NCBI GenBank assembly: GCA_025996835.1
Contig: BNTU01000125.1
Coordinates: 1-8,368, forward strand
DNA: 8,368 nt
Reading direction: 5' to 3'
Source of the DNA: Bacteroidia bacterium
GTDB taxonomy: Bacteria; Bacteroidota; Bacteroidia; Bacteroidales; Azobacteroidaceae
Numbering within the stretch: position 1 is the stretch's first letter; each line of letters starts with the position of its first letter. Of this stretch, positions 1 to 7,128 are shown piece by piece. The position numbers were made by a program, and so were the translations under genes. A model generated the notes under the pieces. That model did no database searches. It was not told where the DNA came from and saw nothing but the letters and a program-made list of their open reading frames with translations.

Positions 1-1842
1 GGGTTTGTTATAAGCCTCGTAGGCATCGCCCCAACGACGGAGGTCGTGGTAGCGGCGTCCTTCGCAGGCAAATTCAACACGCCGTTCTGCTTTGATAAGG
101 GCGCGCATCTCTCCCTGAGGCGGGAGGGTGATTAAACCGGGCAATCCTGCGCGATAGCGTATCTGATTGAAAGCGTCCAATATCTCGTCATTTCTTGTCA
201 CGGTGATGCCGTCCTCGCTATAGCTGCCGTCCAATTCGTTCAGTGCCTCCGCATAGTTCAGCAGAATTTCCGCATAGCGAAAAACAGGGAAGTATTTGAT
301 TTTTATGCTCCCACCACCAGTACCCATATCTTCGGGGTGAACGTATTTTTTACAGGTGTAACCCGTATGGTTATAGTCCACAGGGGCTGCCGGATTGGCT
401 CCCGCATTTCCGCTGATACCATAGTTCATAACGATATTCCTATACGAAGCGTTGCTGGCTGAGGTGCCGGGCCAATAACAATATTGAAATCCCATGGTCA
501 CATAAAAACGCATTTCGCGGTTGTCATACATTTTAGCGGCATCGGTTTTTAACGTATAGCCCGAAAAAGTTTTATCAGCTCCGATGGCGTCTGTCGCATC
601 CGGTTGCATGACAAAGGGTGTGCCGTCTGCCATGTAAAAAGCGGATGCCACATCATGTGTCAGGTTCAATCCGTTCATGCCACCCATCATCGAAGACATG
701 GCAATGCTGGCAGGGCTGTCTCCTCCTCCCTGCGTCGGACCGCTGGAATAGATGATTTCGTCATTCAGTCGAAGAAACACATCTCCATTGAATACTTCGG
801 CAAAAGAGCGGTAGGGGTCTATTTCAGAAGGGTCGATCGGAGAGGGACGGGCGGCGTATGCCGCTGTTACCTCTGGGGGCAAAACGTAGGTATCCGCCTT
901 TTTTTTGGCAGTGTGAAGGCTGTATATTTCCGTATCTATAATGCGCTTGGCGGCTACGGCGGCTTTTCCCCACTTGTCATTGTCTTTGGTTTGACTGATG
1001 AGATGTGCGCCATCGCTTTTGCGCGTCCAGTCGCTGTATAATCCGCCACTGCCGCCGTTGAACCAGGGACTGGCTGCATACAATCGAACGCGGGAAATAA
1101 CTGCCATGGCTGCCTCTTTGACCGGAAAACTTATGTCGGTCTGCGCCCTGTTTGCGCGTGACGGAAGGTTTTCGACCGCTCGTTCCATATCTTTACAAAT
1201 TTGCGCCACACATTCATCGTAAGTGGAGCGTTCAACGGCCAATACGTCCGATGTGGCGTCCACGGCAAATGCTTCCTCGGGCAAGACAGGTACCGGACCG
1301 TACTGCGACAAGAGCAGATAGTAATAATATCCCCTCAGGAAATAGCATCTTCCCATGAAATCCCGCCTGTCGATGTCGCTCATATCCGTCACCTCGTGGA
1401 GGCGTTGCAGAATAGTACTTGCTTTTCGTATCCCGATATAACACTTGGAATAATTTTCGAACGGATGCCCCCGCGGATCCCCATACTGATCGATTATCGT
1501 GGTCGGCGTGAGTTCGTCGAGCAGAAACAAGTTGGAGGCATGACGGGCGTCGGTGAACGAGAGGAAGTTCTCATCCGATGCGCCCTGGAAAGGCAAAACG
1601 ACAATATCAAAAGTGCCCGGAGGGTTCGTCCACAAATTCCCTTCGTTCGGCAAATAACTGGCCGCTTCTTGCAGGTACTGTAGCACCTTATCTCTTCTGG
1701 TGAATATGGAATCCAACTGCTGCGTATTTTTGAAGTAGTCGTCCACATCCAGAAAATCATTACATGAGTACAGGAGTATGCCTGATAGGCAAATGCTGAG
1801 CACTCGCATCTTTAATAATATTTCTCTTATAACTGTTTTCAT
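1..1842 (-). CDS. SusD/RagB-family outer-membrane lipoprotein, 3' end cut by window edge
   Basis: Open frame of 614 codons from ATG at 1842 to the left edge without a stop, so the C-terminus is missing. SusD-like proteins sit on the cell surface as a lid over the SusC transporter and capture the glycan or other nutrient. Visible: an N-terminal signal with lipobox LLYSC (lipidated Cys27) followed by NDFLDVDDYF, the usual start of mature SusD proteins; a helical TPR-like stretch (GRCYFLRGYYYYLLLSQYG, then VPVLPEEAF); and the family C-terminal signature near residues 586-604 (ERRVEFACEGRR, then YHDLRRW). An in-frame ATG at 1809 (Met12) would give a tidier 16-residue signal before the Cys and is a possible true start. 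Family members are usually 500-650 residues, so probably only a few dozen residues are lost. It starts 24 bases after the SusC stop, in the same operon. The substrate cannot be told from sequence. Confidence 0.95.
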   Translation of the reverse strand, partial: MKTVIREILLKMRVLSICLSGILLYSCNDFLDVDDYFKNTQQLDSIFTRRDKVLQYLQEAASYLPNEGNLWTNPPGTFDIVVLPFQGASDENFLSFTDARHASNLFLLDELTPTTIIDQYGDPRGHPFENYSKCYIGIRKASTILQRLHEVTDMSDIDRRDFMGRCYFLRGYYYYLLLSQYGPVPVLPEEAFAVDATSDVLAVERSTYDECVAQICKDMERAVENLPSRANRAQTDISFPVKEAAMAVISRVRLYAASPWFNGGSGGLYSDWTRKSDGAHLISQTKDNDKWGKAAVAAKRIIDTEIYSLHTAKKKADTYVLPPEVTAAYAARPSPIDPSEIDPYRSFAEVFNGDVFLRLNDEIIYSSGPTQGGGDSPASIAMSSMMGGMNGLNLTHDVASAFYMADGTPFVMQPDATDAIGADKTFSGYTLKTDAAKMYDNREMRFYVTMGFQYCYWPGTSASNASYRNIVMNYGISGNAGANPAAPVDYNHTGYTCKKYVHPEDMGTGGGSIKIKYFPVFRYAEILLNYAEALNELDGSYSEDGITVTRNDEILDAFNQIRYRAGLPGLITLPPQGEMRALIKAERRVEFACEGRRYHDLRRWGDAYEAYNKP

Positions 1843-1866
1843 AAATCTTTATTTTTATTATGTTAT

Positions 1867-4800
1867 TTAAAATGTTGCCACTAACTGAATGGTAAATTTG
1901 CGCTGCAGGGGATACACTGCTCCATTGTCTGAAGCCTGTGCCGGGTCCCACAATTTCACGCTATCCCACACATAGAGGTTTTCGCCCAACAAACTGAAAG
2001 TGGCCGTTTCAAAAATTTTAGCTTTTGACAGCCAATTTTGGGGAATGGAGTAAGCCAGTTCTATATTTTTCAGCCGCACGTAAGAGCCGTCAGCCAGCCA
2101 GAACGTTGATGCACGATTGTTGTTGAGGTTCTCTCCGAAAGTGAGGCGGGGAAAACGGGCATTGGGATTTTCAGTCGAAGGGTCGCCCGAATAGGAAGCC
2201 GGCGTCCAGCGATTGCCCTGGTCTGCCACTATCGCCAGCACATTGCCTGTTTCGGCTGCTGCAAAGGGATAATAACCGTTGCCGCCCATAAAATATTCTA
2301 CATCTTTCACGCCTTCAAGCAGCCCGCTTACAGTGAACCCTTTGTACCTGAACTCCAACGCCACTCCATACTGCATCTGAGGGATGTTGGAGAACGACAG
2401 AGGCACAATATCCTCATCGTCAACCTGTCCGTCGCCATTGACATCTTTGTACTTGATGTCGCCCGGCTGCACATTGCTCATGTAGGTTTGTTTGGGGCTG
2501 CTGAGAACATCCTGTTCATCTTTGAACAACCCTTCGGCAATCAGCCCTCTCAATATCCCGTACGGTTTGCCGGAGTATGCCTGATAGGGGTAGTTTACGC
2601 CTGACTGTTCCCAGTAATCCACTTGGTTTCGCGTCAGCGTATAGTTACCGCGCACGGTCACACTCATATCCTGTGCAATAGGCTGGGTGAAAGAGATGTT
2701 CCCGTCAAGCCCCCAGGACGACATTTCGCCTATATTGGCATACGGAAGTGTCAAATTCAAACCCGATTCAAGCGGAACGCTTTCTCGTTGCTGGAAAATG
2801 CCGGTGGTTTTGTTTTGATAAAAGTCCACCACGAAATCGAGCCGGTTGCTAAACAGTTTCCCATCAATACCCAAGTCCACTTTAGTGGTGGTTTCCCACT
2901 GCATATTGGGTGAGCCGACTCGTGTTTCCTTCAACGTCGGTCCGCCCCATATACCTTGTGTACCCGTTTCAATAGTGGTAAGGTATGGAAAGCGAACCGC
3001 CAGCCGGTCATTACCCACCTGTCCGTACGACCCGCGGAATTTCAGGTAATTGAAGAAGGGCAATGTGTTGGTGAAAAAACCGTACTGACTGGGAATCCAT
3101 CCGAGCGCGATGGAAGGGAACAGACCCCAACGACTTTCTTTCTTAAAGTTCTCCGAGCCGGTGTATCCCAGATTTCCTTCTATCAGATAGGTATCCTGAT
3201 ACGAATAGGTAGCCCGCCCCGAATACGCCTGATAGCGTTTCGGTATGACATCGAACATGGTGTCGCCCCATCCGCTGTCTTTCCCTTCCTGCCTGTAAAA
3301 ATGGAACAGACCGGTCACGCGGTGGTCGTCATTGAAGACACGACTGTAATTAGCCTGCGCTTCGAAGTAATACTGCCTGTCTGAACGGGAGGTTTGTATT
3401 GACGTCAGCGCAGTGGCATTTACAATTTTTCTTGTATTCAGAGAGCCGTCCGAGTTGCGACCCGACTGAGGATTGGCAATATACAGTTCGGGGGTCATGT
3501 TGTTTATGATAATGTGGTTGCCGTTGGTGGACAGAGAGAACAGCCCCTGTATGGACAATCCTTCCACAAACATACCCAAGTCTTGCTTCAAGGCAAGATT
3601 TGATTTGGCACTGTATCGCTCAATGTCTTTGTAGCCCGTGTAGTTCAACTGGATGTATGGCGACATCTGGTCGCCACTCACGCCATAAGAAGGCAGTTGA
3701 CCGTTGGAATAGCGAACAGGAACCGTTGTTGGAGGCAGATTTGCCTGCGCTGCCCACAAGGCATTGTTATCATCTCCAAATCCGGGCGCATTTTGTCCTA
3801 CGAACACGGTCTCCAGATTCATCGAAAGCACGGTCGATTTCGTTATATTGGCGTCCACATTAGCCCGAAAATTGTATTTGTGATAGTCCACATTGGCTTT
3901 GTATGGCGAGGAGGCGTCCTGCTTAAACAGTGCCTCGTTGCTAAGCATACCAAGACTCACATAGTAACGGGCGTTTTCACCGCCGCCTGCTATACTCAGG
4001 TGGTGCTGTGTATTCCACGCATGGTCTTTGAGAATCACATCGCGCCAGTTGACATCGGGATACAAGTCCGGGTCCATTCCCGTCCGGAACAAATCCATTT
4101 CGGTGGGAGTATATACGGCAGGATTGCCTCTTACCATCCTTGCTTCATTTGCCAAACCGGCATACTGATAGGCATCTACATATTCCGGCAAACGCGGCGA
4201 ATAAGAATAAGTGGCATTCGTTTTGAAATTGATACGCATCTTACCGGATTTTCCCCGTTTGGTGGTTACCACCACCACGCCATTGGCTCCGCGCGTGCCA
4301 TACACCGCGGTGGACGAAGCATCCTTTAAGATGGAGAAGCTCTCAATATCGGCAGGGTCCAGGTCATTCAGATTGCCTTCGACACCGTCAATGAGTATCA
4401 GCGCCGATTGACTGGCACCAAAAGTAGCGATACCCCGTATCCAAAATTCGGAGAAATCATTGCCCGGCTCACCGCTGCGCGTGACTGCTATAATGCCCGG
4501 CACACGACCGCCCAGCATATTGCTCACCGAAGTGGCAGGCACTTGCAAATCTTTGGCTTCAATGCTGGTGACAGCACCTACCACCGATATCTTACGCTGA
4601 GCACCGCGACCCGATACTACCACCTCTTCCAGTTCGCTCACATCGGGCGTCAGACCTATTCTTTCCCTTTCCTTGTTGGAGGTATAAGTGATTTCAATCG
4701 TTTTATATCCCAAAAAGGAATAAGTTACCACAGAGCCTGAAGAAACGTTGTCCAACTTAAATCTACCATCGACATCCGTAGTGGTGCCTGTGGTTGTTCC

Positions 4801-4962
4801 TTTTATATTGACCGCCACACCGGGCAGTATGGCTCCCTGTTCATCCATTACGACACCCGCCACTTTAACCGAAGAGCCGATTTTTACCTCAATGATTCCG
4901 CCCTGTGCAAATGCTGTGAGCGACAGACTGAGTGTCAACACTATTAATATTATATGTTTCAT
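1867..4962 (-). CDS. SusC/RagA-family TonB-dependent outer-membrane transporter
   Basis: Complete, 1031 residues, a normal length for the family. It imports the ligand held by its SusD partner across the outer membrane using TonB energy. Order of parts: Sec signal peptide 1-20 ending AFA-Q; carboxypeptidase-regulatory-like domain about 31-108 (VAGVVMDEQGAILPGVAVNI, DVDGRF, SFLGYKT); the conserved LEEVVVSG segment at 111-118, the likely TonB box; plug domain to about 235 with the SusC hallmarks IDGVEG, LDPADIESFSILKDASSTAV and YGTRGANGVVVVTTKRG; then the beta-barrel, ending in VATF with the C-terminal Phe typical of barrel proteins. A Ca-binding-like loop DVNGDGQVDDED lies near residues 838-849, common in this family. 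There is no N-terminal STN domain, so nothing points to direct anti-sigma signalling. It follows the IPT/NHL gene by 19 bases and precedes susD by 24, so all three are probably cotranscribed. Confidence 0.97.
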   Translation of the reverse strand: MKHIILIVLTLSLSLTAFAQGGIIEVKIGSSVKVAGVVMDEQGAILPGVAVNIKGTTTGTTTDVDGRFKLDNVSSGSVVTYSFLGYKTIEITYTSNKERERIGLTPDVSELEEVVVSGRGAQRKISVVGAVTSIEAKDLQVPATSVSNMLGGRVPGIIAVTRSGEPGNDFSEFWIRGIATFGASQSALILIDGVEGNLNDLDPADIESFSILKDASSTAVYGTRGANGVVVVTTKRGKSGKMRINFKTNATYSYSPRLPEYVDAYQYAGLANEARMVRGNPAVYTPTEMDLFRTGMDPDLYPDVNWRDVILKDHAWNTQHHLSIAGGGENARYYVSLGMLSNEALFKQDASSPYKANVDYHKYNFRANVDANITKSTVLSMNLETVFVGQNAPGFGDDNNALWAAQANLPPTTVPVRYSNGQLPSYGVSGDQMSPYIQLNYTGYKDIERYSAKSNLALKQDLGMFVEGLSIQGLFSLSTNGNHIIINNMTPELYIANPQSGRNSDGSLNTRKIVNATALTSIQTSRSDRQYYFEAQANYSRVFNDDHRVTGLFHFYRQEGKDSGWGDTMFDVIPKRYQAYSGRATYSYQDTYLIEGNLGYTGSENFKKESRWGLFPSIALGWIPSQYGFFTNTLPFFNYLKFRGSYGQVGNDRLAVRFPYLTTIETGTQGIWGGPTLKETRVGSPNMQWETTTKVDLGIDGKLFSNRLDFVVDFYQNKTTGIFQQRESVPLESGLNLTLPYANIGEMSSWGLDGNISFTQPIAQDMSVTVRGNYTLTRNQVDYWEQSGVNYPYQAYSGKPYGILRGLIAEGLFKDEQDVLSSPKQTYMSNVQPGDIKYKDVNGDGQVDDEDIVPLSFSNIPQMQYGVALEFRYKGFTVSGLLEGVKDVEYFMGGNGYYPFAAAETGNVLAIVADQGNRWTPASYSGDPSTENPNARFPRLTFGENLNNNRASTFWLADGSYVRLKNIELAYSIPQNWLSKAKIFETATFSLLGENLYVWDSVKLWDPAQASDNGAVYPLQRKFTIQLVATF

Positions 4963-4981
4963 ATTTTTCTATTTTTTAAAA

Positions 4982-6388
4982 TTATTCAATACTATATACC
5001 ACAATTTGACTTTCCCACCATTCGAGGATGTACAAATTACCTTCGCCGTCATACGAAATATCCTGCGGGTCGAGTAAAACAGCCTGAAGCGGTGCTCCTC
5101 TTTGTCTTGGAGGCGGACCTTCCACGCCGAGCTTTCCGGCAACGGTGGTCACCTGCCCGTCAGGCGATATTTTCCGAATCACATCGCCCTGATTGGGTAC
5201 GTTGTTAGTTCCCCCATCATTGGAGTTATGTTCGCAAATGTAGAGGTTGCCTTCGTCGTCCATAGACATACCCATCGGTTGAAAGAAACGGGCATCTGCT
5301 AAAGCCCCGTCAACAACGCGGTTTTCTCCTCCCGCCGGACTTCCGGCGTAGAGCGCCGCCTGTACCCCGTCGCCCCAATCGGCTCCGGTTTTGGTGATTT
5401 TATAAATGCTGAACTGTTTGAAATAGGAAGCATAAAAACAGTCTTTGAACTTGTCATACACCATGTAGGGTCCCCAAGAACCGCCGGGAGCCGGCAAACC
5501 CGCGATACCTGAGCTTATTACCTCTGTTGTATCCGTATTCACGTTGTAACGACCGAATATTGTATCTCTATGACAGAAATACAGCCACTCCTGATTGGGG
5601 TCATGGGCTTTATCCATCATGACAAGCGAGCGTATCTGGTCGTACATTGATGTTTCACCCGGAACTACGATTGCGCCGATATTTTCCGGTGCCCACCCGC
5701 TTGCCTTTGGGTATTGGTAAACCGTATGTGTAGGGTTCACATACGTATTATATACGATGGTTTTATCCTCGTTTACAGCCGGTTTACCCATATAAGCGTT
5801 ATACTGTAAGGTGATAACCGTATTGTCGGGTCCCGATATAAAGCGCGTTCTTGCGGCTGCACCGGCATGCCAACCGAAAGTCATTACCTGTCCGCCGCCA
5901 AGGGCAACAACCCCTTGTGGTTTAAAGAAGGTAGCACTCGCCAAGGGTCCATCCAAAGCGGCATTAGCACTGTTTTCACCATAATTTCCATTGGCGTTTC
6001 CTGCCCCTGCAAACCATGAAACGTTTTCAACAGCCTTGTAGCCAAATGTCTTGGTAGCAGCGACTGCCGAGCCACCGGCTACGCTTACCTTAATTTGGCT
6101 GCTTCCACTACTCTGCTTTGGTGCAAGGCAATAAATAGCAGTACCGTTTACACTGAGCACATTTGCCTTTCTATCGGCAAAGCCGTCGTTAAACAGCACC
6201 TCCACTTGCGAGGTATCATTGCCGAAATTAGACCCGGAAATGAGCACCTTTTCCCGTATCCTGCCCGAGTCGGGTGTGAATCCGGTAACAGTCACCGGCA
6301 AATCCGGATTGTGAGGGTCACCTCCCACCTGACCTTGCGTAAACTCGTACGTTTCCTCTTTGCAACCGTAGCTAAGAGCGAAAAGCAC
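4982..6388 (-). CDS. IPT/TIG and NHL-repeat surface lipoprotein; N-terminus unresolved (frame broken by G tract)
   Basis: First gene of the operon. Numbering from the GTG at 6388 (468 residues): lipobox LSYGC with Cys9, one IPT/TIG Ig-like domain about 31-117 (VTGFTPDSGRIREKVLISGS, FGND), then NHL beta-propeller repeats to the C-terminus, clearest in the last third (DARFFQPMGMSMDDEGNLYI, GQVTTVAG, LDPQDISYDGEGNLYILE). Such proteins are frequent beside SusC/SusD pairs; a role as accessory surface binding protein is inferred from context. The GTG start is not credible: it leaves only eight residues before the Cys. Codons upstream in the same frame encode a proper signal peptide, a basic SLRASRRK followed by ISLFLSGIFVSVLFALSYGC, but no ATG occurs in that frame before the stop at 6515-6517. 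ATG codons at 6473 and 6531 are out of frame by a slip at the 12-G tract (6449-6460). The true gene therefore probably starts at 6473 or 6531, with a variable or misread tract. Confidence 0.85.
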   Translation of the reverse strand: MLFALSYGCKEETYEFTQGQVGGDPHNPDLPVTVTGFTPDSGRIREKVLISGSNFGNDTSQVEVLFNDGFADRKANVLSVNGTAIYCLAPKQSSGSSQIKVSVAGGSAVAATKTFGYKAVENVSWFAGAGNANGNYGENSANAALDGPLASATFFKPQGVVALGGGQVMTFGWHAGAAARTRFISGPDNTVITLQYNAYMGKPAVNEDKTIVYNTYVNPTHTVYQYPKASGWAPENIGAIVVPGETSMYDQIRSLVMMDKAHDPNQEWLYFCHRDTIFGRYNVNTDTTEVISSGIAGLPAPGGSWGPYMVYDKFKDCFYASYFKQFSIYKITKTGADWGDGVQAALYAGSPAGGENRVVDGALADARFFQPMGMSMDDEGNLYICEHNSNDGGTNNVPNQGDVIRKISPDGQVTTVAGKLGVEGPPPRQRGAPLQAVLLDPQDISYDGEGNLYILEWWESQIVVYSIE

Positions 6389-6531
6389 CGATACGAAAAT
6401 TCCACTAAGGAATAATGAAATTTTTCGTCTTGAGGCTCGAAGGCTTTGCCCCCCCCCCCCAAGAGAATGCCATTTAATGGCGAAGCGTTTACAAAGTTTG
6501 CAAACCTCCTGTTTTTAGCTTTTTTTCTCAT
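6292..6531 (-). other. Leader frame from ATG 6531 through the G tract, out of frame with the lipoprotein
   Basis: The first ATG after the promoter (6531) follows an A-rich leader, the usual Bacteroidetes initiation context. Its frame begins MRKKAKNRRFANFVNASPL, reads through the 12-G tract as Gly residues, then continues 79 codons in the wrong frame over the lipoprotein signal peptide and stops. The product resembles no family known to me. I read it as the 5' end of the lipoprotein gene in a frame-shifted state rather than as a separate gene: with 10 or 13 G it would fuse to the lipoprotein frame and give a signal region of about 56 residues ahead of the lipid-carrying Cys, which is unusually long. 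A purine-rich AGGAGG lies inside it at 6505-6510. Confidence 0.4.
6449..6460 (-). repeat. Homopolymer of 12 C (12 G in the sense strand) at the 5' end of the lipoprotein gene
   Basis: Twelve consecutive C on the plus strand, between the candidate ATG codons (6473, 6531) and the signal peptide of the IPT/NHL lipoprotein. G/C runs of this length are prone to slipped-strand change and are known phase-variation switches for surface proteins in Campylobacter, Helicobacter and Neisseria. At the length seen here neither ATG enters the lipoprotein frame. The run is certain as given; its biological role is inferred, and homopolymer miscounting in sequencing is the main alternative. Confidence 0.9.
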
Positions 6532-6599
6532 AACATTGTACTTTTTTTTTGTTTTTTAATAAAATGTTGTTATGAACTGCCACTACGACAATTCAACGG

Positions 6600-6629
6600 C
6601 AAAGGTAGAGAATGTTTTTTAATAAACAA
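6600..6629 (-). promoter_or_regulatory. Bacteroidetes-type housekeeping promoter for the lipoprotein-susC-susD operon
   Basis: Read on the minus strand, a TTG (6627-6629) is followed after 19 bases by TACCTTTG (6600-6607), an exact match to the Bacteroidetes -7 consensus TAnnTTTG with a -33 TTG at fitting distance. The predicted transcription start is near 6593, giving a leader of about 60 bases to the ATG at 6531 that turns very A-rich just before it (poly-A runs at 6541-6556 on the minus strand). Confidence 0.7.
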
Positions 6630-6643
6630 TGGCTTTTCTAAAG

Positions 6644-6675
6644 TTTAACACTTCAAGATGTTAAAGTTTGTTAAA
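6644..6675. promoter_or_regulatory. Candidate operator: three TGTTAAA half-sites upstream of the operon promoter
   Basis: TTTAACA at 6644-6650 is the reverse complement of TGTTAAA at 6659-6665 (8-base spacer), and a second TGTTAAA follows at 6669-6675, exactly 10 bases (one helical turn) from the first. The cluster lies 15-46 bases upstream of the -33 element, a normal activator position. The surroundings are AT-rich, so chance similarity is possible, and no binding protein is identified. Confidence 0.35.
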
Positions 6676-6704
6676 TTTGTTATTATCGTCATTGCGGGCT
6701 TGAC

Positions 6705-6877
6705 CCGCATCCCGTAGGGATGCATCGCTCGGTAGAAATGCAGTGCTCCCACCACCACCCCCGCATCCCGTAGGGATGCGACCGTATGTTGCAAATGGGG
6801 TCGCATCCCTACGGAATGCAGAGGTGTGGGGAGAGGTTGCATTTTCTACCGAGCGACTCATCCCTACGGGATGAGGC
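6705..6877. repeat. Long imperfect inverted repeat made of CATCCC/GGGATG palindromes (MITE- or REP-like)
   Basis: Two arms of about 79 bases (6705-6783 and 6799-6877) are near-perfect reverse complements around a 15-base loop. Each arm holds, in matching order, a short palindrome of type GCATCCCGTAGGGATGC (6707-6723; partner 6857-6875), the shared block CGCTCGGTAGAAATGCA (6726-6742; partner 6838-6855 with one extra base), a C-rich stretch rich in CCACC, and a second palindrome (6763-6779; partner 6803-6819 with one mismatch). A smaller hairpin GCGGG/CCCGC touches the left end (6694-6708). No coding content and no U-run typical of a terminator. It resembles a non-autonomous mobile or REP-type element lying between the operon promoter and the sigma-54 tail. 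Confidence 0.8.
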
Positions 6878-6951
6878 TGTGACACAGTATCTCGTACCTC
6901 ATTATCTCATTCATTTTTAACCACTTATCCTTTAACTTAATGACATTGGGG

Positions 6952-7128
6952 TCAACTTTCCAAATCGTACTCTTTAATCTTGCGATACAGGGTGCGTTCC
7001 GAGATTTTCAGTTCTTTGGCTGCATCGGCTCGTCTGCCGTTGTGTCGTTCTAATGCTTTGATAATCAGGCTTTTTTCTACGTCGTCTAAGGCGAGCGATT
7101 TGTCCTCTACGAGGAGTTCCTCTCGCAC
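6952..7128 (-). pseudogene. Detached C-terminal Fis-type HTH of a sigma-54 activator (3' fragment)
   Basis: About 58 codons ending at a TGA (6952-6954) encode [16 protein letters not shown], then [37 protein letters not shown] and YDLES. This is the C-terminal Fis-type DNA-binding helix-turn-helix of NtrC-family enhancer-binding proteins; the [10 protein letters not shown] ending is typical of the short Bacteroidetes activators. No AAA+ domain precedes it: upstream the frame enters antisense thrA sequence and meets a stop at 7165-7167. A GTG at 7128 exists, but independent expression seems unlikely. The plus-strand gene starting at 7887 is the 5' part of exactly this kind of activator, so this is plausibly its own missing 3' end, separated by an inversion. 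It could instead be a remnant of a different sigma-54 regulator. Confidence 0.8.

Noticed and set aside
604..1683. Long plus-strand open frames (604-1041, 1201-1683) opposite the SusD gene.
   Set aside because: They are codon-aligned antisense shadows of the susD frame, with low-complexity translations and no family resemblance; the minus strand encodes an uninterrupted SusD.
1494..1951. Minus-strand open frames overlapping the susC end and susD start.
   Set aside because: They are in the wrong frame relative to the clear SusC C-terminus (VATF) and the SusD signal peptide and lipobox.
3697..4329. 210-codon plus-strand open frame.
   Set aside because: Lies wholly antisense to the conserved SusC plug and barrel; no motif and no promoter or start context of its own.
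6857..6875. Rho-independent terminator for the operon or the sigma-54 tail.
   Set aside because: The hairpin is strong, but neither strand has a following T run, and it lies upstream of the operon promoter.
6705..6877. CRISPR array.
   Set aside because: The repeats alternate in orientation, are themselves palindromic, differ at their ends and lack regular spacers; no cas gene is present.
6645..6885. Two minus-strand open frames of 65 and 74 codons over the palindromic element.
   Set aside because: They translate repeat DNA, are arginine/histidine/glycine-rich and match nothing; the inverted-repeat structure explains the sequence.
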